Program-made: the position numbers and the translations under genes
In this document: positions 31,129 through 39,764 of the stretch, one piece after another
How positions within the stretch are numbered: position 1 is the stretch's first letter
Layout of the letters: every line of letters starts with the position of its first letter
Origin: Actinocatenispora sera
GTDB lineage: Bacteria > Actinomycetota > Actinomycetes > Mycobacteriales > Micromonosporaceae
Length of the DNA stretch: 64,000 nucleotides
Assembly (NCBI RefSeq): GCF_018324685.1
Contig: NZ_AP023354.1
Span: 372,001-436,000, forward strand
Direction of reading: 5' to 3'
The notes under the pieces: generated by a model
What the model was told of the DNA's origin: nothing
The model's database searches: none
What the model saw: only the letters and a program-made list of their open reading frames with translations

Positions 31129-31799
31129 GGGGCGAGCCGCTCCAGCAGCCACGTTGCGCCGTCCCGGCGGTACCGCAGGCGGTCGTGCACCCGGTTCTCC
31201 CGGCCCTGCCAGAACTCGACGGTCTCGGGTGCGAGCCGGAAGCCGCCCCAGTGCGGCGGGCGCGGCACGCTGGTGCCCTCGGGCCACCGGGCCGCGTACG
31301 AGGCGAACGCGGTGTCCAGCACGTCCCGGGAGTCGATCACCTGCGACTGCGGGCTGGACCAGGCGCCGAGCTGGGAGCCGCGCGGCCGGGTCGCGAAGTA
31401 CGCGTCCGACTCGGCCGGGTCGACCCGGCTCACCGGGCCGCGGACCTGCACCTGCCGGCGCAGCCCGTACCAGGGGAAGGTGACCGAGGCGTACGGGTTC
31501 GCCGCGAGCTGCTCGCCCTTCGCCGAGGTGTAGTTGGTGTAGAACACCAGCCCGGCCGCGTCGTACGCCTTGAGCAGCACGGTGCGGCTGGCCGGACGGC
31601 CGGCGGGGTCGGCGGTGGCGACCACCATCGCGTTCGGCTCGGGCAGGCCGGCGTCGGTGGCGTCGGTGAGCCAGCGGCCGAGCTGGACGTGCCAGTCGGC
31701 GGCAAGATCGGCCGGTGCGATGCCGATGCTGGCATACTCCGCACGCATCGTGGCGAGTCGGGCGGAGTCGATCGGCGCTGGCGTGTCGGGCACCAGCAC
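31125..31799 (-). CDS. pdxH: Pyridoxamine 5'-phosphate oxidase
   Basis: The protein is 224 aa from GTG at 31799 after GGGAGAAG; an ATG at 31748 is an alternative. It is the FMN enzyme that oxidises pyridoxine/pyridoxamine phosphate to PLP. Typical segments are PNAMVVATADPAGRPASRTVLLKAYDAAGLVFYTNYTSAKGEQL (FMN site), FPWYGLRRQVQVRGPV, SRVDPAESDAYFATRPRGSQLGAWSS and the C-terminal WGGFRLAPETVEFWQGRENRVHDRLRY with the substrate-binding Arg. It is coupled to a downstream MFS gene and divergent from citrate synthase 2, an arrangement conserved in related actinomycetes. Confidence 0.94.
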   Translation of the reverse strand: MLVPDTPAPIDSARLATMRAEYASIGIAPADLAADWHVQLGRWLTDATDAGLPEPNAMVVATADPAGRPASRTVLLKAYDAAGLVFYTNYTSAKGEQLAANPYASVTFPWYGLRRQVQVRGPVSRVDPAESDAYFATRPRGSQLGAWSSPQSQVIDSRDVLDTAFASYAARWPEGTSVPRPPHWGGFRLAPETVEFWQGRENRVHDRLRYRRDGATWLLERLAP

Positions 31800-31931
31800 A
31801 TCTTCTCCCGGGCCCCGACCGGTCCAGGTGTCGAATGCGACACAGCGGGCGCCGTTCGCCGCTGGCTGACAGGTTGACTCGGTAGTGATACCCGACATCG
31901 GCGGCGAGACGACGAGATCTGGAGACAGCGG

Positions 31932-33035
31932 ATGGCGGACTTCACACCGGGACTGGAGGGCGTGGTCGCCTTCGAGACCGAGATCAGCGAGCCGGACAAG
32001 GCCGGCGGTTCGCTGCGGTACCGCGGCATCGACATCGAGGATCTGATCGGCCGCGTCTCGTACGGGGACGTGTGGGGGCTGCTGGTGGACGGCGAGTTCG
32101 GGCACGGGCTGCCGCCGGCCGAGCCGTTCCCGGTGCCGGTGCACACCGGCGACGTACGGGTCGACGTGCAGAGCGCGGTGGCCCAGCTGGCGCCGCACTG
32201 GGGGCTCGGGCAGCTGCTCGACATCGACGACGCGCGGGCCCGCAGCGACCTGGCCCGGGTGTCGGTGACCGCGCTGTCGTTCATCGCGCAGTCGGCGCGC
32301 GGTGTCGGCCTGCCGGCGGTACCGCAGAAGATCATCGACCGGGCCGGCACCATCGTCGAGCGGTTCATGACCCGCTGGCGCGGCGAGCCGGACCCGCAGC
32401 ACGTCCGGGCGGTCGACGCGTACTTCACCTCCGCCGCCGAGCACGGGATGAACGCGTCCACGTTCACCGCCCGGGTGATCGCCTCGACCGGGGCGGACGT
32501 GGCGGCGGCGATGTCCGGCGCGATCGGCGCCCTGTCCGGCCCGCTGCACGGCGGCGCGCCCAGCCGGGTACTGCACATGATCGAGCAGGTGGAGAACACC
32601 GGCGACGCCGAGTCGTACGTGCGGGGCGTGCTCGACCGCGGCGAGCGGCTGATGGGCTTCGGTCACCGGGTGTACCGGGCGGAGGACCCGCGGGCGGCCG
32701 CGCTGCGCCGGGTCGCGCGGGAGCTGTCCGCACCCCGGTACGAGGTGGCCGAGGCGCTGGAGCGGGCCGCGCTGGCGGAGCTGGCGGCGCGCAAACCCGA
32801 CCGGGTGCTCGCCACCAACGTCGAGTTCTGGTCCGCGGTGGTGCTGGACTTCGCGGAGGTACCGGCGGAGATGTTCACCTCGATGTTCACCTGTGCCCGG
32901 GTCGGCGGCTGGTCGGCGCACATCCTGGAGCAGAAGAAGCTGGGCCGGCTGGTCCGCCCGTCGGCCCGCTACGTCGGCCCGGGGCCGCGCCGGCCCGCCG
33001 ACATCCCCGGCTACCCCACCGTGCACACCCTCTGA
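31932..33035 (+). CDS. citA: Citrate synthase 2 (CitA-like)
   Basis: The protein is 367 aa, start ATG at 31932. It condenses oxaloacetate with acetyl-CoA. Catalytic histidines are His171 (EHGMNAS) and His245 (GFGHRVYR). The position that is Asp in most citrate synthases (NVDFYSG) is Glu298 here (NVEFWSAVV), with LDFAEVPAEMFTSMFTCARVGGWSAHILEQKKLGRLVRPSARYVGP following. This is the pattern I recall for mycobacterial CitA-type enzymes, so the Glu is probably a subfamily trait. The protein is shorter than GltA. Neighbours pdxH and serC are conserved company for this gene. Confidence 0.93.
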   Translation: MADFTPGLEGVVAFETEISEPDKAGGSLRYRGIDIEDLIGRVSYGDVWGLLVDGEFGHGLPPAEPFPVPVHTGDVRVDVQSAVAQLAPHWGLGQLLDIDDARARSDLARVSVTALSFIAQSARGVGLPAVPQKIIDRAGTIVERFMTRWRGEPDPQHVRAVDAYFTSAAEHGMNASTFTARVIASTGADVAAAMSGAIGALSGPLHGGAPSRVLHMIEQVENTGDAESYVRGVLDRGERLMGFGHRVYRAEDPRAAALRRVARELSAPRYEVAEALERAALAELAARKPDRVLATNVEFWSAVVLDFAEVPAEMFTSMFTCARVGGWSAHILEQKKLGRLVRPSARYVGPGPRRPADIPGYPTVHTL

Positions 33036-33149
33036 CGGCCCCCGGGTGCCGGGCCGCGGCGGTACCCGGTGCCGGCGGCGGCGGCGTGGTTGGCAGGATG
33101 GTGGGCGGCAGCGTCGCCGTGAGATGCCCGCCCGACCAGGGAGCGTGAC

Positions 33150-34265
33150 GTGGGTCTGCCCGACATTCGGATTCCGGCCGAGTTGCTGCCCGCCGACGGC
33201 CGGTTCAACTGCGGCCCGAGCAAGATCCGGCCCGAGCAGGTCGCCGCGCTGTCCGCGGTCGCCGGCGACTACCTGGGTACCTCGCACCGCCAGCGCACCG
33301 TCCGCGACCAGGTGGCGCGGCTGCGCCGCGGGATCGCCGCGCTGTTCGGCGCCCCGGACGGGTACGAGGTGGTGCTCGGCAACGGCGGCACCACCGCGTT
33401 CTGGGAGGTCGCCACGTTCGGTCTGGTGCGCGAGCGGGCCCAGCTGGCGAGCTTCGGCGAGTTCGGGCAGAAGCTGGTCGACGCGATGACGGCGGCGCCG
33501 TTCCTGGCCGACCCGAGCGTGCGGACCGCTCCGCCCGGCGAGGCGGTCGCGCTCACCGGCGAGGACGGCGTCGACGTGTACGGCACGCCGCAGAACGAGA
33601 CGTCCACCGGCGCCGCGGTGCCGGTACGCCGGGTCGACGGCGGGTTGATGCTGCACGACGCGACGAGCGGTGCCGGCGGCCTGCCGGTCGACCTGGCCGA
33701 AACCGACTGCTACTACTTCGCGCCGCAGAAGTGCCTCGGCTCGGAGGCTGGGCTGTGGCTCGCGATCCTGTCCCCGGCGGCGCTGGAGCGGGCCGCGGAG
33801 ATCCACGCCTCCGGCCGGTACGTGCCGGCGTTCCTCGACCTGACGGTGGCGATCGACAACTCGCGCAAGGACCAGACGTACAACACGCCGTCGCTGTCGA
33901 CGATCCTGCTGGCCGCCGAGCAGGTCGACTGGATCCTGGCCAACGGCGGGCTGGACTGGTCGGTGCGGCGCTGCGCCGAGTCCGCCGCGATCCTGTACGA
34001 CTGGGCCGAACGCACCGACTACACGACGCCGTTCGTGACCGACCCGGGGCTGCGCTCGACCGTGGTCGGCACGGTCGACCTGGCCGACGGGATCGACGCG
34101 ACGACGGTGTCCGCGGTGCTGCGGGCGAACGGGGTGCGCGACACGGAGCCGTACCGCAAGCTCGGCCGCAACCAGCTGCGGGTGGCGCTGTTCCCGTCGA
34201 TCGAGCCGGCCGACGTGGCGGCGCTGACCCGCTGTGTGGACCACGTCGTCGGTCAGCTCGCCTGA
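33150..34265 (+). CDS. serC: Phosphoserine aminotransferase (actinobacterial type)
   Basis: The protein is 371 aa from GTG at 33150 behind GGGAGCG. It is a PLP enzyme converting phosphohydroxypyruvate and glutamate to phosphoserine. The PLP lysine is Lys194 in YYFAPQKCLGSEAGLW. The N terminus RFNCGPSKIRPEQV and the GTSHRQ motif are diagnostic. The compact sequence matches the mycobacterial/corynebacterial SerC branch. A Leu-rich C terminus ends 186 bases before sepH. Upstream, citA is in the same direction with a 114-base gap. Confidence 0.94.
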   Translation: MGLPDIRIPAELLPADGRFNCGPSKIRPEQVAALSAVAGDYLGTSHRQRTVRDQVARLRRGIAALFGAPDGYEVVLGNGGTTAFWEVATFGLVRERAQLASFGEFGQKLVDAMTAAPFLADPSVRTAPPGEAVALTGEDGVDVYGTPQNETSTGAAVPVRRVDGGLMLHDATSGAGGLPVDLAETDCYYFAPQKCLGSEAGLWLAILSPAALERAAEIHASGRYVPAFLDLTVAIDNSRKDQTYNTPSLSTILLAAEQVDWILANGGLDWSVRRCAESAAILYDWAERTDYTTPFVTDPGLRSTVVGTVDLADGIDATTVSAVLRANGVRDTEPYRKLGRNQLRVALFPSIEPADVAALTRCVDHVVGQLA

Positions 34266-34450
34266 CCCGATCGGTTGTCCGACACGGGGCGGCCCGGCCC
34301 CGATACAGGCCGCTGACCGGCACCGACGTCGATCCGTACCGGACTGTCGGATCGACGATTATCTCGGTGAGTGTCGGCGTGCCCTGGCATCCACCCGCTA
34401 GGGTTCGGCGTACCGTGACGTGACGGCGTGTCGAGGGACGGAGGACAGCG

Positions 34451-35680
34451 ATGCGGCCAGTACGCTTCGTCGCCCTCTCCGAGGACGGTCAGGCTCTCGT
34501 CCTCGCAGACGAGGTCGGACGCCTGCTGACCCTGCCGATCGACGATCGGGTGGGTGCGGCGGTCCGGCACGAGCAGACGACCCCGCGCACCCAGTTCGGT
34601 GCCGCCACCGACCCGGCGACCGCCGAGGCCGCCCTGTCGCCGCGCGACATCCAGTCCCGGATCCGGTCCGGCGAGTCGGCCGAGGAGGTCGCGCGCATCG
34701 CCGGTGTCCCGGTCGACCGGGTTCTCCGCTACGCCGGCCCGGTGCTGCAGGAGCGCGCCATGCTGGCGCAGCACGCCCGGCGCACCCGGCTGCGTTCCTC
34801 CGAGCGTGGCGCCACCCTGGCCGAGATCGTGGACACCCGGCTCACCCAGCACGGCGTCGACGCCGAGGGCGTGTCCTGGGACGCCTACCGGCGCGACGAC
34901 GGCACCTGGCGGGTCACCGCGAGTTGGGCGTCCGGCAAGGCCACCGCGCAGGCGGTGTGGGCGCTGGACAAGGCGCGTCAGGTGGTCACGCCGGACGACG
35001 ACATGGCCCAGTTCCTGTCCACCGAGCGGCCGGCACCGCTGCTCGGCCAGGAGCCCGAGCCGGAGCCGGCGGCTCGGTCCGGGCACTCGTTGACCAGGCC
35101 GGACGCCGGCCGGTCGCGCCCCGAGCAGACCCGCCCGGAGCCCGGCGGCGGGCACGGCCTGCCGACCAAGACCACCCGGCGCGAGGTGCGCCGGCTGCCC
35201 GAGACGGCGCGGACCACGCTGGATCGGCCGCTGTCGGCGCCGAGCCGGCCGGGCGAGTCGGCGCCGGCCCGTCCCGCCGCCGAGCCGCTGTTCCCGGCGC
35301 CGGAGCGGCGCAGCGCCGACACCGGCCCGACCGAGGCACCGGCGCGTCGCGCCGCCGAGCCGCTGCGGCCGGCCGGGGAGCGGCGGCCGAACGCCGAGCC
35401 GCTGCGTCCCACCGGGCAGTCCGAGTCGGCCCGGCCGGCCGCGCGCAGCGAGCCGGTCCGGCCCGCCGGGCTCGGCGAGCCGCGCCGCTCCACCAGCGAC
35501 ACCCGCGGCCCGGGTTTCGTCGAGGACGAGGCGGACGGGCGCGAGCTGCCGGCGGTGCCGTCGCTCGCGGTGCTGCGGCCGCGGCGCAACGAGCAGGGTG
35601 CCACCGGCGCCCGGTCCCGGCTGCCCAGCTGGGACGACGTGCTGTTCGGCGACGGCAACACCCAGCAGGGCGGCCGCTGA
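34451..35680 (+). CDS. sepH: Septation protein SepH (FtsZ-interacting, DUF3071)
   Basis: The protein is 409 aa. ATG at 34451 follows GGACGGAGGACAGC. Residues 1-190 are the conserved DUF3071 domain (MRPVRFVALSEDGQALVLADEVGRLLTLPIDD) with an internal helix-turn-helix (SAEEVARIAGVPVDRVLRYAGPVLQERA). A disordered Pro/Arg/Glu-rich linker of about 190 residues follows. The last 25 residues hold the conserved C-terminal motif RLPSWDDVLFG. SepH stimulates FtsZ filament assembly in actinobacteria. A possible -10 (TAGGGT, 34399-34404) lies 47 bases upstream. The gene ends in a 22-bp terminator stem. Confidence 0.93.
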   Translation: MRPVRFVALSEDGQALVLADEVGRLLTLPIDDRVGAAVRHEQTTPRTQFGAATDPATAEAALSPRDIQSRIRSGESAEEVARIAGVPVDRVLRYAGPVLQERAMLAQHARRTRLRSSERGATLAEIVDTRLTQHGVDAEGVSWDAYRRDDGTWRVTASWASGKATAQAVWALDKARQVVTPDDDMAQFLSTERPAPLLGQEPEPEPAARSGHSLTRPDAGRSRPEQTRPEPGGGHGLPTKTTRREVRRLPETARTTLDRPLSAPSRPGESAPARPAAEPLFPAPERRSADTGPTEAPARRAAEPLRPAGERRPNAEPLRPTGQSESARPAARSEPVRPAGLGEPRRSTSDTRGPGFVEDEADGRELPAVPSLAVLRPRRNEQGATGARSRLPSWDDVLFGDGNTQQGGR

Positions 35681-35694
35681 CCGCCGCCCGCTCG

Positions 35695-35742
35695 ACCACG
35701 AGAAAGCCCGCCCCGGATGACCGGGGCGGGCTTTCTCGTGGT
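35695..35742. terminator. 22-bp perfect bidirectional terminator
   Basis: A perfect 22-bp stem with an ATGA tetraloop lies between convergent sepH and the ABC permease gene. Each side shows an AGAAAGC/GCTTTCT segment, giving a short U-run in both directions. Confidence 0.92.
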
Positions 35743-35748
35743 CGCCGG

Positions 35749-36441
35749 TCAGTGGATGGGTTCGAACCGGAGGTGCGGGCGTCGGCCCTGCCGGACCCGG
35801 AACGCGATCGCGACCAGGGCGGTGAGCACCGCCACCGCCAGCACGCCGTGCAGCAGCCCACGGGTCAGGTAGCCGCCGCCGGTGTGGTCGACGGCGTAGG
35901 TGGCGAGCTCCCGACTGAACCAGAACGGCAGCACTCGCGCCGAGGTGTCGTCCGGGTCGAGCATCATCTGCAGCCCGACCACCGCGAGCAGCACCAGCGT
36001 GCCCTCCAGCTCGCGCGGCAGCACGACGCTCAGGGCCAGCCCGAACGACGCCGACACCAGTACGGTCAGCGCCATGATCGCGGCGATCGCACCGTACCGG
36101 ACGTCGTGCTGGTCCAGCCGGACGAGCAGGAAGTACGGGGCGCTGAGCAGCACGCCGACCGCCCACAGCGCGGCCAGCCGACCGGCGATCAGGTGCCGGG
36201 CGGCGTAGCCGGACAGCCGTAACCGCGGCTCGATCGCCCGCGCCGCGCTGCCGGCGAACAGCGCCGCGGTGGACAACGCCCAGCCCAGTCCCAGGCACAC
36301 GAACCGGATCGACTGGCCGAGATGGTCGCCGCGGCGGCTGAGGTAGAACGCCAGCGGCAACAGCAACAGGATGATCAGCACCACCCGGCGCCGCGCCATC
36401 TCGCGCACCGCCATCTCCGCCACCACCAGGGTCTTCGTCAT
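35749..36441 (-). CDS. ABC transporter permease (ABC-2 type)
   Basis: The protein is 230 aa. I chose the ATG at 36441 because GGAGG lies 6 bases upstream; longer versions start at 36456 or 36471. It has six hydrophobic segments (VVLIILLLLPLAFYL, FVCLGLGWALSTAALFAGSA, LWAVGVLLSAPYFLLV, YGAIAAIMALTVLVSASFG, TLVLLAVVGLQMML, LTRGLLHGVLAVAVLTALVAIAF), as in ABC-2 export permeases. It is the membrane partner of the ATPase encoded just upstream and is likely repressed by the PadR protein. The substrate is unknown. Confidence 0.82.
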   Translation of the reverse strand: MTKTLVVAEMAVREMARRRVVLIILLLLPLAFYLSRRGDHLGQSIRFVCLGLGWALSTAALFAGSAARAIEPRLRLSGYAARHLIAGRLAALWAVGVLLSAPYFLLVRLDQHDVRYGAIAAIMALTVLVSASFGLALSVVLPRELEGTLVLLAVVGLQMMLDPDDTSARVLPFWFSRELATYAVDHTGGGYLTRGLLHGVLAVAVLTALVAIAFRVRQGRRPHLRFEPIH

Positions 36442-36553
36442 GACCGCCCTCCGCATCGCCACGCCCGACACCCGGCCCCACCGCCACCCGGCCGGTACCT
36501 GCCGGGCCAGGCGATGCCGTCTCCTGGCCGGTACCTGACGTCACCGCGCCCGG

Positions 36554-37378
36554 TCATGCCGCCGCCTCCGCCCTCGTCAGGTCCAGCACGGTGTCGACCC
36601 GGTCCAGCTGGTTGAGCAGGTGGGTGACCACCACGATGGCCGTGCCGCCGTCCCGCCAGCGCCACACCTGGTGCCAGAAGTCGAGGTAGGAGCCGCGGTC
36701 GAAACCCTGGTACGGCTCGTCCAGCAGCAGCACGTCCGGGGTGCCGAGCCGGGCCAGCGACAGGTTCAGCTTCTGCCGGGTACCGCCGGACAGGTGCCGT
36801 GCCAGCACGCCCGGCTTCGGCGCCCAGTCCAGTGCGGTGGCCTGGCCGAGGCCGGCCCGGCGGGCGGCGGACCGGTCCAGGCCGCGGCCGGCCCCGATCA
36901 GCACGAAGTGCTCGTCGGCGGTGAGGAAGTCGCTGACCCCGCCGTCCTGCGGGCAGTACCCGAGCCGCCCGTCGATCCGTACCGTGCCGCGGTCCGGCCG
37001 GGCCAGCCCGGCGCAGATGCGCAGCAGGGTGCTCTTGCCGGAGCCGTTCGCGCCGATGACCGCGGCGACCTCGCCGGCCCGTACGGTCAGGTCGACATCG
37101 GCGAGCACGGTGCGCCGCCGGTACCGCTTGGTGATGCCGCGCACCGCGAGCCGCACCGGTCCGACCACGCGACCGGGCGGGGCGGGCGTCGGGCCGCCGA
37201 CACTCGCCGCGACCGCCGCCGCGTACGTGTCCGGCGGGCCGAACGCGGCGAGCGGCGACTCACCGCTGTCGCGCAGGTGCGCCGCCGCCTCCGCCACCAC
37301 GTGCCCGGTCAGGTCCGAGCCGAGCCCGTGCCGGTGCAGTTCAGCGGCCAGCGCGGCCAACCATCCGTCCATCCTCAT
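36554..37378 (-). CDS. ABC transporter ATP-binding protein
   Basis: The protein is 274 aa from ATG at 37378, directly after GGAGGGGCCCG, which is itself the last copy of a tandem repeat. About 75 N-terminal residues form an extra domain (LAAELHRHGLGSDLTGHVVAEAAAHLRDSGESPLAAFGPPDTYA), reminiscent of the HAAS-like domain that follows PadR regulators. The nucleotide-binding domain then shows Walker A GANGSGKST, signature LSGGTRQKL, Walker B VLLLDEPYQGFD and the switch His (VVVTHLL). It powers the neighbouring ABC-2 permease. Confidence 0.9.
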   Translation of the reverse strand: MRMDGWLAALAAELHRHGLGSDLTGHVVAEAAAHLRDSGESPLAAFGPPDTYAAAVAASVGGPTPAPPGRVVGPVRLAVRGITKRYRRRTVLADVDLTVRAGEVAAVIGANGSGKSTLLRICAGLARPDRGTVRIDGRLGYCPQDGGVSDFLTADEHFVLIGAGRGLDRSAARRAGLGQATALDWAPKPGVLARHLSGGTRQKLNLSLARLGTPDVLLLDEPYQGFDRGSYLDFWHQVWRWRDGGTAIVVVTHLLNQLDRVDTVLDLTRAEAAA

Positions 37379-37379
37379 C

Positions 37380-37612
37380 GGGCCCCTCCGGTATCCGTGG
37401 TCACCGGGCGCGCCGCCGGGATCCGTCCTCATCGCGCCGCTCCCGCATCCGTCGTCATGGGGCGCCACCAACATCCGTGTTCGCTGGGCGCCACCAGCAT
37501 TCGTGCTCACCGGGTGCCACCAACATTCGTGCTCTTGCGCCCCACCAGCATTCGGCTCATTGGGCGCCGCCGGCATCCGTGCGCACCGGGGCGCGGCCGG
37601 CATCCGTGCTCA
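37380..37612 (-). repeat. About nine degenerate 26-bp tandem repeats spanning padR 3' end and ABC gene start
   Basis: On the plus strand each unit has the form GGGCGCCACC-A-CATTCGTG-TCACC with variations; unit length is 24-28 bp. The array covers the last 18 codons of padR, the whole intergenic gap and the ribosome binding site and start of the ATPase gene. In the padR frame it encodes the repeated motif TDAGRAP/TDAGGAQ. Confidence 0.85.
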
Positions 37613-37949
37613 CCCCGACACCTCCGGTCGACAGGATCGCGCTGACCCGCCCGGCGAAGCCGGACCAGTCGGTCGCCGCCTGCCGCAGCGTGGTCTCGCC
37701 CGCCGCGGTGAGCCGGTAGTACTTGCGGGCGGGGCCGGACTCGCCGCCCCGCCAGCGGGCGGCGATCAGTCCGGCCCGTTGCAGCCGCAGCAGCACCGGG
37801 TAGAGCGTGCCGCCCTGGATCGGGCCGAGGCCGGCGGCGGCGAGCCCCTGCGCGAGCTGGTACCCGTACGACTCGCCGCCGGCGAGCGTGCCCAGCACGC
37901 ACAGGTCGAGTACGCCGCGCAGCCACTGCGCCCGCCGATCCTGTTCCAC
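37557..37949 (-). CDS. PadR-family transcriptional regulator
   Basis: The protein is 130 aa from GTG at 37949. The winged-helix domain is clear: LRGVLDLCVLGTLAGGESYGYQLAQGLAAAGL, GPIQGGTLYPVLLRLQRAGLIAARW (recognition helix and wing) and KYYRLTAAGETTLRQAATDWSGFAGRVSAIL. The last 20 or so residues are encoded by the downstream tandem repeat and look like an add-on (STDAGRAPVRTDAGGAQ). PadR repressors with short C-termini usually control adjacent ABC exporters, as here. A candidate operator lies just upstream. Confidence 0.9.
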   Translation of the reverse strand: MEQDRRAQWLRGVLDLCVLGTLAGGESYGYQLAQGLAAAGLGPIQGGTLYPVLLRLQRAGLIAARWRGGESGPARKYYRLTAAGETTLRQAATDWSGFAGRVSAILSTGGVGVSTDAGRAPVRTDAGGAQ

Positions 37950-37980
37950 CCCGGCAACCTAGCACGTATCACGGCCAGCT

Positions 37981-37997
37981 AGATAGCCGCACTACCT
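37981..37997. promoter_or_regulatory. Candidate PadR operator
   Basis: AGATAG-N5-CTACCT is an imperfect inverted repeat (10 of 12 arm positions paired) in an AT-richer patch 32 bp upstream of the padR start codon. Confidence 0.4.
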
Positions 37998-38049
37998 ACT
38001 GACGACAAGGAGCGGCTCGAGACGGGCCGCGCTGCCGACCGCAGTACGG

Positions 38050-38616
38050 TCAGGCGCCGAGGAGATGCTCGCTGAGCAGCTGATGGACCGGGTGCGGGCC
38101 GAGCTCGCTGCGGAACAGCAGCAGCCGGTCGACCGGGAACGGGGCGCCGGCGAACCCGCGCAGCAGATCGAGGTCGGCGGCCAGCTCGGCCGGGCCCACC
38201 TTGTCGCCGGGCCGGGCCAGGGTCAGGTGTGGCCGGAACGGCTTGTCGTCGTACGGCAGGCGGGCGCGGCGCAGCTGCCGCCGGACGCCGCGAGCCAGCC
38301 CCGCGAACGCGTCCAGCGCACCGTCGTCGGCACCGTCGACGCCCGTCCACAGCACCGCGAACCGGCCCCGGCCGAACCGGCCGCCACCGGCCAGCCGCAA
38401 CCGCAGCGGCGCGGCCGGGGCGGCCGCGGCGGTCAACGCCGCCGACACGTCGGGCACCCGGGTCTCCGGCACGTCGCCGAGGAACGCGACGGTCACGTGC
38501 CAGTGGGCGCGGTCGGCGAGCCGGGCGGCGGCCCGGAACGTGGCGAGCCCGTCGACCAGCTCACCCAGCTCGGCGAGCGCCTCGGCCGGCGGCCGGACCG
38601 CGACGAACAGCCGCAC
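38050..38616 (-). CDS. thpR: RNA 2',3'-cyclic phosphodiesterase (2'-5' RNA ligase, ThpR)
   Basis: The protein is 188 aa from GTG at 38616 after GGAGGGG. The protein starts VRLFVAVRPP, typical for the family. It has the two HxT/Sx motifs of the 2H phosphoesterase fold, HVTVAFLG (residues about 45) and HLTLARPG (about 130). It hydrolyses 2',3'-cyclic phosphodiesters and can ligate tRNA halves through 2'-5' bonds; the biological role in bacteria is unclear. It lies 74 bases downstream of the MDMPI-fold gene in the same direction. Confidence 0.92.
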   Translation of the reverse strand: MRLFVAVRPPAEALAELGELVDGLATFRAAARLADRAHWHVTVAFLGDVPETRVPDVSAALTAAAAPAAPLRLRLAGGGRFGRGRFAVLWTGVDGADDGALDAFAGLARGVRRQLRRARLPYDDKPFRPHLTLARPGDKVGPAELAADLDLLRGFAGAPFPVDRLLLFRSELGPHPVHQLLSEHLLGA

Positions 38617-38690
38617 GCTCGGCCCCTCCACGGCTGGCCGGCCCGGTCGCCGCGGCCTGCGGGGCGCCGGATGCCGGCGGTCCGGTGGGC

Positions 38691-39479
38691 TCACAGCGTC
38701 GCGTCGGCGAGCAGCTGACGCAGGTGGTCGACCGGTGCCCGGTCGCCATCGATCGTGGCGGCGTCGGCCGGCACCCGGTTCCACAGCCAGCACAACATCG
38801 TCGGCGGGTCGGCCCGGACCGTGACCTCCCCCGTACCGCCCGGGGTCAGCTCGACGCCCGCCGCGGTGGCCCGCACCGCGAACCGGGTGCCGCCGGCGTC
38901 CAGGCAGACCGACCGGCCGTCGCCGGCGCGCAGCAGCGCGGCGGTGTCCGGGTCGTCCGGGTACGCGTTCGTCCCCCAGGTGAGCATGATGCGCAGCACC
39001 TCGTCGATGCCGTCGGTCGCCAGGTCGGCCGGCACCGGGGTGACCGCGTCCGCGGCGAGTTCCGCGTCGATGCGGTGGATCGCCGTCTCCTGCGCCATCC
39101 GCCGCAGCCAGAACGCGACCGTCTGGTCGCCGGGATAGAACGTCCAGGTCGAGTCGGCCGGCGAGTGCCGGTCGAACTCGGCCGACAGCTCGGCGAACGA
39201 CCGGTCGAACAGCGCGAGGGTCGGCTCGGCGTCGAGGTCCGGCGGCCAGTTGGTCGGCCGCTCGCCCTGCTGCATCGCCGCGACCTTGTGCAGGTAGACC
39301 TGGGCGACGTGCCGGACCAGGTCGTCGACCGACCAGTCGGGGCAGCTCGGCACCGGCGCGGCCAGCCGGTCGGCGGCCACCGCGCGCAGCCGCGCCGCAT
39401 CGGCGGCCAGACACTCGCGGTAGCGCGCCGGCGTCAGGGCGGTGCTGGCCGCGGGGTCGTTCGAGTGGGCAACGTCCAT
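38691..39479 (-). CDS. Maleylpyruvate isomerase/DinB-fold family protein (mycothiol-dependent type)
   Basis: The protein is 262 aa, ATG at 39479. The N-terminal four-helix domain (residues about 15-165) carries VPSCPDWSVDDLVRHVAQVYLHKVAAM and AQETAIHRIDAEL, with the metal-binding His residues of the MDMPI/DinB superfamily. A smaller C-terminal alpha/beta domain (about 180-255) follows. Such proteins use mycothiol or other thiols as cofactor in isomerisation or detoxification. The exact reaction is not predictable. The gap upstream (39480-39764) is low-complexity CCG-rich DNA without a gene. Confidence 0.88.
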   Translation of the reverse strand: MDVAHSNDPAASTALTPARYRECLAADAARLRAVAADRLAAPVPSCPDWSVDDLVRHVAQVYLHKVAAMQQGERPTNWPPDLDAEPTLALFDRSFAELSAEFDRHSPADSTWTFYPGDQTVAFWLRRMAQETAIHRIDAELAADAVTPVPADLATDGIDEVLRIMLTWGTNAYPDDPDTAALLRAGDGRSVCLDAGGTRFAVRATAAGVELTPGGTGEVTVRADPPTMLCWLWNRVPADAATIDGDRAPVDHLRQLLADATL

Positions 39480-39764
39480 GGCGCCACCCTGGCACAACCC
39501 ACCGACACTTCCACCGCCAACGCCGAACCGCCGCCCGCCGAACCGCCGCCCGGCGACCCGGCGACCCGGCGATAAGCCGGCCCGGTCGGCAGGCGGTACC
39601 CGGAGCGCCCTGGCCAGGGGGTCGCGCGGCCCGCACCGATCGAAGCGACGATCCCGGGGGTTCACCACCTCGCGCAGCCGCCGAAACGAGCCCGACACCG
39701 ACCCGAAACGGCCGCACCCGAGAACCCGCCACGTGCCGGTCCGCCGGATGGCGGCCCGGCACGG

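Noticed and set aside
31125-34244. 1039-codon minus-strand frame
   Set aside because: Only the pdxH part at its 3' end is real; the rest is antisense to citA and serC, which have full active sites.
37380-37612. CRISPR array
   Set aside because: The units are contiguous and diverged, without unique spacers, and overlap coding sequence; no cas genes are present.
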